From contig CALSQH010000003.1 of assembly GCA_943788445.1 (NCBI GenBank), forward strand, positions 930,001 to 994,000: 64,000 bases of DNA, written 5' to 3'. Of the stretch, positions 55,556 through 64,000 are shown piece after piece (position 1 is the stretch's first letter; every line of letters begins with the position of its first letter). Source of the stretch: an uncultured Pseudomonadales bacterium (GTDB lineage: Bacteria; Pseudomonadota; Gammaproteobacteria; Pseudomonadales; Porticoccaceae). The position numbers and the translations under genes are program-made. The notes under the pieces were generated by a model. That model made no database searches. It saw only the letters and a program-made list of their open reading frames with translations, and was not told the DNA's origin.

Positions 55556-58504
55556 ATGCCGAGGACTTTTTCAGCGCTGATTACAGCGAAATATCAGCGA
55601 CACCTCGAAGGGTTTCAAACTAGCCATACTGACCCTGCATGGCTTTCTGGCCTTATTGATGACAACCCAAAATACCTTCTATTTGCAGAGCATTTACAGT
55701 TGCTGTGGGGTTGCAGTGATTTTGTTGGACAGCAGTGCGAGCTGCATCCGCTGGAATTCCAAGAGTTAGTTGAGAGTGGCGACCTGCAATGCAGTTATAC
55801 ATTGCAAGACTATCAGCAACGAATAGAGCGGCGTTTACCAACCGATTGCGATGAAGAGCAGCTCTGTCAGCAGTTGCGACGGTTTCGCCGTCGTGAATTA
55901 ATCCGCATTATCTGGCGAGACTTCAGCCGTCAGGCACCGCTGCTTGAAACTACCGCCGATATGACTGCTATGGCCGAGTCTGCTATCAATGCATCTCTGG
56001 CGGTACTGCATAAAATTACCTGTCAAGAGCTCGGTAATCCTTTTCGCGATGGTGATAAAACAGGGCAGGCCAAAAAAGGTCAGCTTGAGCAGCATATGAT
56101 TGTCGTGGCCATGGGCAAAATGGGCGCGCAGGAACTGAATATATCCTCAGATATAGATCTTATTTTTGCCTATCCACGAAAGGGAGAAACCCAGCAGCCA
56201 GAATCTTCTGCCCCTGTTAAAACGGTTTCCAATCAAGAATTTTTCACCCGCCTTGGACAAAAGCTCATCGCTGCTCTAGATCGTAAAACCGCCGATGGAT
56301 TTGTTTTTAGAGTGGATATGCGCCTGCGCCCCTACGGGCAGAGTGGACCGCTAGTCATGAGCTTTGATGCTCTTGAAGAGTACTATCAGACCCAGGGTCG
56401 TGAGTGGGAGCGCTTTGCAATGGTCAAGGCGCGAGCGGTGGCTGGTGAACAATCAGATCGAGATTATCTAGATCGAATTCTGCGTCCCTTTACCTATCGT
56501 AAATATCTCGATTTTGGTGCTATCGAAGCGCTGCGAGATTTAAAGAAAGCCATTGACCGAGAATTACAGCGCAAGGGCATGCAGAGCGATATTAAACTCG
56601 GTCCTGGCGGTATTCGTGAAATAGAATTTATTACTCAGGCATTTCAACTTATTCGCGGCGGACGCAATAGTGACCTGCAAACCCAGTCGCTTTATCAGGC
56701 GCTGCAGCAGCTATCTGCCGATCAGGTTTTGACTGCTGAAGATGTCGACGGTCTGTGGAACGCCTATATATTTTTGCGTAACACCGAGCACGCTCTTCAG
56801 GGAATAGCGGATAAACAGACTCAAAAACTACCCGTTGACGAGCTGGGTAAGCAGCGTGTTGCGACCATCTTAGGCTGTGATAATTGGTCGGGCTTTGATC
56901 AGTGCCTGCAACAGCATCGCCAGCATGTGATGCGCATATTCGCGGATATATTTGCTGACCCTGAGCAGCCGGATGGCAATAGTGATTCGAGTAACAGTGA
57001 AGACGGTGGTGATTGGTTACATCAGATGGATGCCGTTGAGCTTCACAGCCAATTGCATAGTGCCGGATATACAGATGCAGAAAGCGTCGCTCAACAGCTT
57101 TATAGTCTATCTCAGAGCAAGGCTGTTCTGGGCTTAGACGCTGAACCACGCAGTCGGCTCGAGCGGCTGATGCCGATGCTGATAGCTATCTGTGCAACAG
57201 CTAACAATAACAGTATTACCCTGAGTCGGGTTATTGGTCTTGTGCAGGCGGTGCTGCGACGCAGTGCATATCTGGCCTTGCTGGGCGAAAATCCTAAAGC
57301 CCTGCAACAGTTGACTTTACTCTGTGAACGCAGCAGTTGGGTGGCCGATCAGTTAACGGCCTATCCGGCGCTGCTCGATGAATTGTTGGATCCTCGTGCG
57401 CTTTATACCGCGCCGAATAAAGATATTTTGCAAGATCATCTGCGTCAACATATGTTGCGGGTGCCCGACGATGATCTTGAGCAGCAGATGGAGATTATTC
57501 GCTATTTTGTCCGCTCTTATACGTTGCGTGTGGCCGCCTGTGAATTAACCGACGTCATGCCTTTGATGCAAGTGAGTGATTACCTCACCTGGCTGGCAGA
57601 GGTAGTTATTGAGCACACGGTGAATATTTCGTGGAAGCATTTGACCGATCAATATGGTCAGCCCCGGAATAGTGAGGGTCAAGTTCCCGGTTTTATTGTG
57701 GTTGCCTATGGGAAAATGGGCGGTATCGAGTTGGGCTACAAGTCCGACCTCGATCTGGTATTTTTATACAGTGGGAATTCTGAAAAAAGCGTGTCTAAAC
57801 AGACGACTTCTGGACCGCGTGTTATCGACAACAGCACATTTTTTGTACGTCTCGGTCAGCGAATTATCCATACCCTATCGACGGTTACCCCCTCTGGCGC
57901 CGCCTATGAAATTGATATGCGCCTGCGACCATCGGGAAATTCTGGAATGATAGTGTCTTCTCTCACCGCCTTCGAAAAGTATCAGCGCGAAGCCGCTTGG
58001 ACATGGGAACATCAAGCACTGGTGCGGGCGCGGGTTGTTGCCGGCGATAAAGATCTTGGTTGTGCCTTCGAGTTGGCGCGAAAAAGCATTCTTGAACAGC
58101 CTCGCTGTGAGCAATCTCTGCGCAAGGAAGTGGTCGAAATGCGTGAAAAAATGCGCAAACACCGAGGTCGAGGTACAAAAGATGGCAAATTCCCTCTTAA
58201 GCAAGGTGTCGGAGGTATCGTCGATATTGAATTTATGGTTCAATTTGCAGTCTTGGCTTGGTCGCACAATCATCCCGAATTAACTCGCTGGAGTGATACC
58301 ATCCGCATACTAGAGTCACTGGCTCAAAGCGGACTGTTATCAGAGCAACAATCTAGCCAGCTAATTGGCGCTTACAAAAGATACCGCTCAGCAGGACATC
58401 TTCTTCAGCTGCAAAATCAGTTGGCGGAGGTCGCAAGTAGCGAGCTTCAGGAGTATCGGGAAATAGTGACGGCTCAGTGGCAACATTTATTTGATAATCA
58501 ATAG
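55556..58504 (+). CDS. glnE: Bifunctional glutamine synthetase adenylyltransferase/deadenylylase
   Basis: GlnE adenylylates and deadenylylates glutamine synthetase, tuning nitrogen assimilation. The 982-residue protein carries two nucleotidyltransferase domains: N-terminal deadenylylase with SSDIDLIFAYP (about 200) and C-terminal adenylylase with KSDLDLVFLYSG (about 730), each followed by a DMRLRP motif and an HD-like helical part. It is followed 20 bases later by ilvE. The glnE-ilvE order is shared with Pseudomonas. Confidence 0.97.
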   Translation: MPRTFSALITAKYQRHLEGFQTSHTDPAWLSGLIDDNPKYLLFAEHLQLLWGCSDFVGQQCELHPLEFQELVESGDLQCSYTLQDYQQRIERRLPTDCDEEQLCQQLRRFRRRELIRIIWRDFSRQAPLLETTADMTAMAESAINASLAVLHKITCQELGNPFRDGDKTGQAKKGQLEQHMIVVAMGKMGAQELNISSDIDLIFAYPRKGETQQPESSAPVKTVSNQEFFTRLGQKLIAALDRKTADGFVFRVDMRLRPYGQSGPLVMSFDALEEYYQTQGREWERFAMVKARAVAGEQSDRDYLDRILRPFTYRKYLDFGAIEALRDLKKAIDRELQRKGMQSDIKLGPGGIREIEFITQAFQLIRGGRNSDLQTQSLYQALQQLSADQVLTAEDVDGLWNAYIFLRNTEHALQGIADKQTQKLPVDELGKQRVATILGCDNWSGFDQCLQQHRQHVMRIFADIFADPEQPDGNSDSSNSEDGGDWLHQMDAVELHSQLHSAGYTDAESVAQQLYSLSQSKAVLGLDAEPRSRLERLMPMLIAICATANNNSITLSRVIGLVQAVLRRSAYLALLGENPKALQQLTLLCERSSWVADQLTAYPALLDELLDPRALYTAPNKDILQDHLRQHMLRVPDDDLEQQMEIIRYFVRSYTLRVAACELTDVMPLMQVSDYLTWLAEVVIEHTVNISWKHLTDQYGQPRNSEGQVPGFIVVAYGKMGGIELGYKSDLDLVFLYSGNSEKSVSKQTTSGPRVIDNSTFFVRLGQRIIHTLSTVTPSGAAYEIDMRLRPSGNSGMIVSSLTAFEKYQREAAWTWEHQALVRARVVAGDKDLGCAFELARKSILEQPRCEQSLRKEVVEMREKMRKHRGRGTKDGKFPLKQGVGGIVDIEFMVQFAVLAWSHNHPELTRWSDTIRILESLAQSGLLSEQQSSQLIGAYKRYRSAGHLLQLQNQLAEVASSELQEYREIVTAQWQHLFDNQ

Positions 58505-58524
58505 TTAATAAGAGGAATAGGTCG

Positions 58525-59454
58525 ATGTCGTTTTCGGACCGCGATGGTTTTATTTGGATGGATGGCAAGATGGTTGATTGGCGAGATGCGCAGACGCATT
58601 TTCTCACCTCATCACTACATTACGGCAACGCTGTTTTTGAAGGCATTCGGGCCTATGAGACGGAAAAGTCAGGCACCTGTATTTTTCGTTTGGAAGACCA
58701 TATTAAGCGCCTGTTTAACTCGTCAAAGATTCTTCATTTACAAGTGCCTTTCAGTCAGGAAGAAATTTGTGAAGCGCATCGTGAAGTTATCCGCGCCAAC
58801 AAATTGGACGCTGCTTATATCCGCCCGCTAGTATTTTTGGGCTCTGAAGGAATGGGATTACGTGCTGAAGGGCTAAAAGTTCACGTAGGTATTGCCGGAT
58901 GGGATTGGCCCTCGTATATGTCGCCAGAAACGCTTGAGACAGGCCTAAAAGTTCGCACCTCGTCGTACACCAGACATCACGTCAATATCACCATGGTAAA
59001 AGCCAAGGCTAGCGGCAACTATATCAACTCAATGCTAGCACTCCGCGAAGCGCTGGATTCTGGCTGCGACGAAGCTATTATGCTCGACCCGGAAGGCTAT
59101 GTTGCCGAAGGCAGTGCCGAAAACTTCTTTATGGTTCGCGACGGCGTTATCTACACACCAGACCTAACCTCCTGTCTCGACGGTATTACCCGCGACACAG
59201 TGTTTAAACTGGCGGCAGACCATGGCATTGAAGTGCGCGAAAAGCGGATCACCCGCGATGAAGTGTATATCTGCGACGAAGCGTTCTTCACCGGCACTGC
59301 TGCCGAGATCGTCCCTATTCGCGAATACGATAGCCGCATTATTGGCGACGGCAAACGTGGTCCAATTGCCACAGTACTGCAGGCGGCATATTTTGATCTG
59401 GTGCGTGGCAAAAATGATAAGTATCAGGATTGGTTAGCGCCAGTCGCTGAATAA
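58525..59454 (+). CDS. ilvE: Branched-chain amino acid aminotransferase
   Basis: IlvE, a fold-IV PLP enzyme, makes leucine, isoleucine and valine from their keto acids. The 309-residue protein starts SFSDRDGFIWMDGKMVDWRD and holds the PLP lysine in the VKAKASGNYINSMLA segment, with EGSAENFFMVRDGV and the TGTAAEIVPI loop. AGAGG precedes the ATG. It is the last core gene before the glycan cassette. Confidence 0.97.
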   Translation: MSFSDRDGFIWMDGKMVDWRDAQTHFLTSSLHYGNAVFEGIRAYETEKSGTCIFRLEDHIKRLFNSSKILHLQVPFSQEEICEAHREVIRANKLDAAYIRPLVFLGSEGMGLRAEGLKVHVGIAGWDWPSYMSPETLETGLKVRTSSYTRHHVNITMVKAKASGNYINSMLALREALDSGCDEAIMLDPEGYVAEGSAENFFMVRDGVIYTPDLTSCLDGITRDTVFKLAADHGIEVREKRITRDEVYICDEAFFTGTAAEIVPIREYDSRIIGDGKRGPIATVLQAAYFDLVRGKNDKYQDWLAPVAE

Positions 59455-59481
59455 GATTTACCTCGGGAACTTCTGACAGTT

Positions 59482-60210
59482 ATGGCAAATGAAATGGTTA
59501 ATGTTTTATGCATGAAGTGGGGTACCAAGTACTCTGGGGATTATGTAAATACCCTGTATTCCATGGTTGCCCGCAATATGAGCAGAGACTTTCGTTTTAT
59601 CTGCCTAACTGAAGATGGTTCCGGTTTAAACGACAACGTAGAAGTCTTTCCGCTTCCAGAACTGTCCGTTAATTTGGGTGGCCCAGAGCGCGGTTGGAAC
59701 AAGTTAGCGGTTTTTGCAGAAACGCTCTACGACCTTAAAGGCAAAGTACTCTGCCTTGATCTCGATTTAATTATTACCGGTAGTCTGGATGATCTGTTTG
59801 ATCACCCTGGCGAAGTGATGATTATTAAAGACTGGATTAAAAAGGATGGCACCGGCAACTCATCGGTCTATCGCTTCGAAGTCGGCGCTCATCCAGAAGT
59901 CCTTGCCGAATTTGAAAACAACTTTGAGCAGATCAAAAAGACCCATCGCAACGAGCAGGAATACCTGTCCGCGGCACTGATGGCAAAAAATGCACTGGTC
60001 TATTGGCCGGAACATTGGTGTCGCAGCTTTAAGCGCCACTGCATCAAGCCCTTTTCACTGTTTATTGCCCGTGAAACAGAAATGCCTGTAGATACTCGTG
60101 TGCTAGTATTTCATGGTAAACCTGATCCTCATGAGGCAATCGCCGGCGTAAGCGGGAAATGGTACCGACGGTTTAAACCGGCAAAATGGGTGGCTGAGCA
60201 CTGGCGTTAA
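59482..60210 (+). CDS. Putative glycosyltransferase (GT-A fold, DLD motif)
   Basis: A 242-residue protein with a GT8-like look: an N-terminal nucleotide-binding strand (MVNVLCMKWGTKYS), and CLDLDLIITG near residue 94 where the DxD-like DLD would bind metal and sugar-nucleotide, then EQEYLSAALM and VFHGKPDPHE near the C-terminus. Acceptor and sugar unknown. It lies 27 bases after ilvE and precedes two other envelope-glycan genes, which suggests a role in LPS or capsule. Confidence 0.7.
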   Translation: MANEMVNVLCMKWGTKYSGDYVNTLYSMVARNMSRDFRFICLTEDGSGLNDNVEVFPLPELSVNLGGPERGWNKLAVFAETLYDLKGKVLCLDLDLIITGSLDDLFDHPGEVMIIKDWIKKDGTGNSSVYRFEVGAHPEVLAEFENNFEQIKKTHRNEQEYLSAALMAKNALVYWPEHWCRSFKRHCIKPFSLFIARETEMPVDTRVLVFHGKPDPHEAIAGVSGKWYRRFKPAKWVAEHWR

Positions 60211-60254
60211 AGCTGTAGTGTTAAGTATTACCAGGATGGTAAGGATTGTAAAAT

Positions 60255-61376
60255 ATGGATGTTCTTTTTATTTCAAAGCACGGTTCCATGTACAGATACT
60301 TTCAGTATTTGAACAGAAACCTTGAACTGTGTTCAGCAGTCGTTGATTATTCGCCTAAATTTCATTTAAAACTACATGCTTCTTCTCTATCAGCGGACGA
60401 AATAAACTTAGGGATTGCATTCCATTTGCAGCGAAAAAAAGCCAAGTATGATTTCCCTGAGTGGTTATGGCTGTTGTTGCGATTCTATTATGGAATAAAA
60501 TTTAAGTTCTATTATCGGCAGTTTTCAAGCGTGATTAATAGATGCAGACCTAGATGTATTGCAATCTGGAATGGTCATAGGCTTCCCGAGCAGGCGATAA
60601 AAGTTCTTGCGGAAAAATTAAATATACCTGTAGTTCACTTTGAGAATGGGTTGCTACCCGATACTACCACCTTTGATTTTTCTGGCGTTAACGCTACTAA
60701 TAGCCTGCCAAGGGAGGCTTCTTTTTATAGAGAATATGAAAATAAAAATATCATCATTGACCGTGATCTAGTTGTTAGAAAATTTCATCGGGCAAAGACA
60801 TCCCATGCAAAAAATAAAACGTTCTACGCAACCCTGCCAGATAAGTATATATTCGTGCCTTTCCAGGTAAAATTTGATAGCCAAATTTTATTAAATTCAA
60901 AAAATATCAAAACCATGACTGATTTGTATCAGTGGATTCAGCTTGCTGAGAAAAACAGTGATCAATTATTAAAGTTTGTGATAAAAGAACATCCTTCTGA
61001 TCCACATAAATACACCGAACTTTACAATAAAAATCCAAATATTATCTTTAGTAACAGAGATACAAAAGAGCTTATAGAAAAAGCTGATGCAGTCATCACG
61101 GTAAACTCTAGTGTTGGTCTTGAAGCCATACTTTTGCATAAGCGGGTGATAGTTCTTGGGGAAGCCTGTTACGGTATCGAAGAGTTATGCTATCCAGTGA
61201 AAACGAAGCAGCAGTTGTCAGAAGTGGTTAATCAACTAAATGAGTGGGAGCTGGATATTTCTCTAGTAGAAAAATTTCTCGCTTATCTGCAATGTGAATA
61301 TTGTGTCCCTACGTCCTGGCGAAATCCGAATAAAAAGCATATTGATAGCTTGGAAAATAAATTTAAAAATATATAA
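60255..61376 (+). CDS. Capsule/Kdo-transferase-like glycan biosynthesis protein
   Basis: A 373-residue protein resembling the capsule-synthesis family (KpsS/KpsC beta-Kdo transferase-like). It has HFENGLLPDTTTFDFSG near 132, a KEHPSDPH motif near 250 and the VNSSVGLEAILL nucleotide-sugar motif near 285, the pattern of this glycosyltransferase group. The DNA is visibly more A/T-rich than ilvE or waaA around it, with many AAA/ATA codons, suggesting recent transfer. The exact sugar and acceptor are unknown. Confidence 0.65.
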   Translation: MDVLFISKHGSMYRYFQYLNRNLELCSAVVDYSPKFHLKLHASSLSADEINLGIAFHLQRKKAKYDFPEWLWLLLRFYYGIKFKFYYRQFSSVINRCRPRCIAIWNGHRLPEQAIKVLAEKLNIPVVHFENGLLPDTTTFDFSGVNATNSLPREASFYREYENKNIIIDRDLVVRKFHRAKTSHAKNKTFYATLPDKYIFVPFQVKFDSQILLNSKNIKTMTDLYQWIQLAEKNSDQLLKFVIKEHPSDPHKYTELYNKNPNIIFSNRDTKELIEKADAVITVNSSVGLEAILLHKRVIVLGEACYGIEELCYPVKTKQQLSEVVNQLNEWELDISLVEKFLAYLQCEYCVPTSWRNPNKKHIDSLENKFKNI

Positions 61377-61437
61377 ATAAAAATCACCGTGTCTCTGGCT
61401 GGGTTAAATATCTCACGAAGCTTGGTTAGAAGCTTAT

Positions 61438-62151
61438 ATGCATTTTTTAATGGCTGGTCATGTGGGGATTTTTTTCTTATTTTCTGTTATATTGCTTGGC
61501 ATGTTAGTTTCAAGTCAGCAGAAATTTCTATTCGTGCATATCCCCAAGTCAGCGGGGACAAGTGTGACAGCGGCCCTGAAAAACTTTAGCGATAAACCCG
61601 AGAAGGTCTGGATTAATCGCCTGCTCGCCAAAATAGGAATCAACGTAAATTGGTTTGGTCCATTTCATTGGATTCGTGGACGGAAACATTCTACCGCCCA
61701 GCAGATAAAGGTGATGTATTCAGACTCGATCTTTGATGAATATTATAAATTCGCATTTGTGCGTAATCCATGGGCACTTTTGGTTTCCTATTACCATTAC
61801 ATTAAATCTAATGAGCACCATCATCGCAGCGCAAAAGTAAAGAATATAGACAGTTTTGAATCTTATATTCACTATGAGATTAAGCGTAATAAAATCAATC
61901 AGAGCCGCTTTGTCACCGATTCCTATGGCAATGATTTAGTCGATTTTGTAGGCCGCTTCGAATCTCTGGAAAAGGATCTTGGTCTGATTCTTGAGAGAAT
62001 TAATGTCGAAGCTGAAATTCCGCATATTAATAGCTCAGTGCATACTGACTATCGCGACTATTACACTCCAGAGACAGCAAAGCTGGTTGCCTTCCATTGG
62101 GCAGAGGATATTCTGCGTTTTGGATATACTTTTGACGAAGGCGGCAAATAG
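61438..62151 (+). CDS. Sulfotransferase-family protein
   Basis: A 237-residue protein with PAPS-binding motifs: the 5'-phosphosulfate loop FVHIPKSAGTSV (32-43) and the 3'-phosphate motif FVRNPWALLVSYY near 108. It resembles the sulfotransferase_2/Sulfotransfer_2 glycan group. Residues 9-24 are hydrophobic, so it may be membrane-anchored, or translation may start later at the Met of MLVSSQQKF (61501). A sulfate group on LPS or capsule sugar is plausible. The gene begins 61 bases after the KpsS-like gene. Confidence 0.75.
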   Translation: MHFLMAGHVGIFFLFSVILLGMLVSSQQKFLFVHIPKSAGTSVTAALKNFSDKPEKVWINRLLAKIGINVNWFGPFHWIRGRKHSTAQQIKVMYSDSIFDEYYKFAFVRNPWALLVSYYHYIKSNEHHHRSAKVKNIDSFESYIHYEIKRNKINQSRFVTDSYGNDLVDFVGRFESLEKDLGLILERINVEAEIPHINSSVHTDYRDYYTPETAKLVAFHWAEDILRFGYTFDEGGK

Positions 62152-62187
62152 GCAGCTATAATGAGTCCTTAAGAAAAGAGCTTATTT

Positions 62188-63474
62188 ATGGATCGCTTGC
62201 TAAGACTCATCTACTCAGTAATTTTTTACTTGCTGACGCCTTTTATACTCGTGCGATTGCTGTATCGAGCGATTAAAGCTCCTGCCTATAGATCACGATG
62301 GGCGCAGCGATTTGGGTTTGTATCATCAGTGCCGACTAACAAGCAACTTATATGGCTACACGCCGTGTCTGTCGGCGAAACTCTCGCCGCCGTGCCGTTG
62401 GTGAAAGCCCTGCAAGAAAAATACTCAGATCACCGGCTGATCGTCACCTGTATGACTCCCACCGGATCAGAGCGCATAAGAGCCGCCTTTGGTGACTCTG
62501 TCGATCACAGTTATGCACCCTATGATATGCCCGATTCCGTGGCGCGCTTTTTAAATCATGTTAAGCCCAAAATATTAATTATTATGGAGACTGAGCTGTG
62601 GCCAAACATCATCGCCGCTTGCCATAAGCGCAATATCCCTGTTGTGCTGGCCAATGGTCGCCTATCGAAAAAATCTGCCAATGCTTATGAGCGCATTCAG
62701 CCTCTTGTACGACCTATGCTGGGGCAGTTAACGGCGGTCGCCGCGCAACACAAAGATGACGGTGCGCGTTTTACAGAATTGGGATTAGCTGAGAGTGCAT
62801 TGACCGTCACCGGCAATATCAAATTTGATTTGAGTCTTAACCAAGTCACCAAACAAAAAGCCGAGCATCTGTTAATCGACTGGCGCGGTTCTTGCGATCG
62901 ACCGATCTTATTGGCAGCCAGCACTCATCGTGGTGAAGATGAGATTATTCTAGAAGCCTTCACGAAAATAAAAGACCAAATTAATAATCCTCTTTTGGTT
63001 TTAGTACCACGCCATCCCGAGCGCTTTAATCAGGTTGCAGAGCTTTGTAGCGCTGCAGGTTTTTCTGTGGCGAAACGCAGCGCTAAGGACTTAGTTGGCA
63101 GCGCAGATATCTTGCTCGGTGACACCATGGGCGAACTGATGGCATTCTTTGGCGCCTGCGATATCGCCTTTGTCGGTGGCAGTTTGGTTCCCACTGGCGG
63201 GCACAATATGATTGAGCCGGCCGCATGGGGAGTGCCGGTGTTAACTGGTCCTCACCTATTTAATTTCAGCGAAGCATCGCAGTTGCTTTTAAAGGGTGAT
63301 GCCATGCTGATCTGCAACAATGCAGACCAACTAGCAGAGCACTCTACTGAGTTGTTTCAGAATCAGCATCGACGTGCCGAGATGGGGAGTTCGGCGCGTC
63401 GTATAGCCGAAGCTAATCGTGGCGCACTGGGCAAATTGGTTGCATTGATAGAGCGCACTATCAATGCGATCTAG
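62188..63474 (+). CDS. waaA: 3-deoxy-D-manno-octulosonic acid (Kdo) transferase
   Basis: WaaA (KdtA) adds Kdo to lipid A precursor at the inner membrane. The 428-residue protein has a hydrophobic N-terminal anchor (about 7-27), the HAVSVGETLAAVP motif with the catalytic Glu, METELWPNII, and the C-terminal GGSLVPTGGHNMIEPAAW of GT30. It comes after the glycan cassette and is convergent with the tolC-like gene. Confidence 0.96.
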   Translation: MDRLLRLIYSVIFYLLTPFILVRLLYRAIKAPAYRSRWAQRFGFVSSVPTNKQLIWLHAVSVGETLAAVPLVKALQEKYSDHRLIVTCMTPTGSERIRAAFGDSVDHSYAPYDMPDSVARFLNHVKPKILIIMETELWPNIIAACHKRNIPVVLANGRLSKKSANAYERIQPLVRPMLGQLTAVAAQHKDDGARFTELGLAESALTVTGNIKFDLSLNQVTKQKAEHLLIDWRGSCDRPILLAASTHRGEDEIILEAFTKIKDQINNPLLVLVPRHPERFNQVAELCSAAGFSVAKRSAKDLVGSADILLGDTMGELMAFFGACDIAFVGGSLVPTGGHNMIEPAAWGVPVLTGPHLFNFSEASQLLLKGDAMLICNNADQLAEHSTELFQNQHRRAEMGSSARRIAEANRGALGKLVALIERTINAI

Positions 63475-63520
63475 CCAAGTTTTTTAGTCAAACCATCTAG
63501 TCAAATCATTTACAGACTTG

Positions 63521-64000
63521 CTACTTAGCGATAACCAATTGTGGATCTAACCAAGCATTAAGCTGGAATACATCGTCAGGGGATAACTGGCCAGCGACTT
63601 CTTTTAAGCCCATCATCGATAGAATGTAGTCATAGCGCGCATTGGCATAGCTGCGTCGAGCTTGGTAAACGGTGCGTTGAGCCACCAGAACATCGACAAT
63701 ATTTCTAGTACCCACCTCATAGCCTGCCTGAGTTGCTTGCAGAGCACTGTCTGCTGAAGTGATTGACTGTTTGCGGGCTTTCACTCGAGCTGTATTGGTC
63801 AGCACCAGCTGGTGCAGGGAACGTGCCGCCTGAACCGTATTGCGTTTGGTGGCAGTATAGCCTTCGTCAGAGGCAATAGAGCGCTGCTTGGCTTGACGGC
63901 GCTGTGCATCTACTGAGCCACCCATCCAGATGGGCATACTGACCGAGACCACAAACGAGTGGCCATCTTGCTGAGACTCAAAGGGCGAGGTGTATCGGGT
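63521..64000 (-). CDS. tolC: TolC-family outer-membrane efflux protein, C-terminal part (cut by window edge)
   Basis: Only the last 159 codons are in the window; the frame runs on to base 64000 without a start. It shows outer-membrane efflux protein features: a strand segment FVVSVSMPIWMGGSVD, then long coiled helices and the GYEVGTRNIVDVLVAQRTVYQAR signature near the C-terminus, then ARYDYILSMMGLKEVAGQLS. TolC forms the outer-membrane exit duct of efflux and type I secretion systems. waaA/tolC convergence is seen in other gammaproteobacteria. Confidence 0.9.
   Translation of the reverse strand, partial: TRYTSPFESQQDGHSFVVSVSMPIWMGGSVDAQRRQAKQRSIASDEGYTATKRNTVQAARSLHQLVLTNTARVKARKQSITSADSALQATQAGYEVGTRNIVDVLVAQRTVYQARRSYANARYDYILSMMGLKEVAGQLSPDDVFQLNAWLDPQLVIAK

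Noticed and set aside
56649..57149. 166-codon minus-strand frame within glnE
   Set aside because: Antisense shadow of glnE with no recognisable domain.

Overview
The window looks like chromosomal DNA of a marine-type gammaproteobacterium near the Cellvibrionales/SAR92-Porticoccaceae and Pseudomonas relatives. This is inferred from protein character and gene order; no database was searched. Several blocks keep gene orders I know from Pseudomonas: tkt-epd-pgk-fba; oxyR-recG; ridA-spoT-rpoZ-gmk with yicC-rph-pyrE; slmA-argB-algC-coaBC-radC-rpmB-rpmG; HAD-rppH-ptsP-lgt-thyA-folA; argE-argA with a GspE-like ATPase; and glnE-ilvE leading to waaA. Coding density is very high. Many genes overlap as ATGA, TAATG or TGATG. 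No tRNA, rRNA, CRISPR array, transposase or prophage gene was seen.

Layout. 1-5.5 kb: central carbon operon (transketolase, erythrose-4-phosphate dehydrogenase, phosphoglycerate kinase, class II aldolase). 5.5-8.5 kb: a run of small genes, several from thiol or detoxification families (GFA, DinB-like, MAPEG, AhpD-like, PpnP, YkgJ, VF530). 8.5-9.7 kb: a decayed accessory patch holding the first ~30 codons of an encapsulin-associated ferritin (EncFtn), two unrecognised ORFs, a terminator-like hairpin and a small membrane-protein gene broken by an in-frame TGA. 9.7-12.2 kb: an ACT-domain protein, then a Pit phosphate transporter with its PhoU-like partner. 12.2-24.9 kb: recG, oxyR, the stringent-response block (gmk, rpoZ, spoT, ridA), an inserted S1/P1-type nuclease, yicC, rph, pyrE and slmA. 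24.9-31.5 kb: argB, a membrane-anchored AlgC with a repetitive linker, coaBC, radC, rpmB-rpmG and a cold-shock gene; dut, expected between coaBC and algC, is absent.

31.9-37.7 kb: an FAD-linked hydroxyacid dehydrogenase, a FAH-family hydrolase, arfB, srkA, a DUF481 outer-membrane protein and a lone gcvH. 37.8-43.8 kb: a HAD phosphatase, rppH, ptsP, lgt, thyA and folA. 44-49 kb: a six-gene TonB energy-transduction operon of the TtpC type (DUF3450, TtpC, ExbB, ExbD, TonB, TPR protein) between a clear promoter and a strong terminator. 49-53.6 kb: ilvD, argA and argE. 53.7-59.5 kb: an orphan GspE/PilB ATPase, glnE and ilvE. 59.5-63.5 kb: an envelope-glycan cassette (glycosyltransferase, capsule/Kdo-transferase-like protein, sulfotransferase) ending in waaA. 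The right edge cuts a tolC-like gene.

Most of the window is ordinary core genome. The parts most worth a second look are the EncFtn relic and its degenerate surroundings, the thiol-family cluster, the glycan/sulfotransferase cassette, the TtpC-type TonB operon, an OxyR with a displaced second cysteine, and an S1/P1 nuclease with Phe at the usual Trp1 zinc-ligand position.
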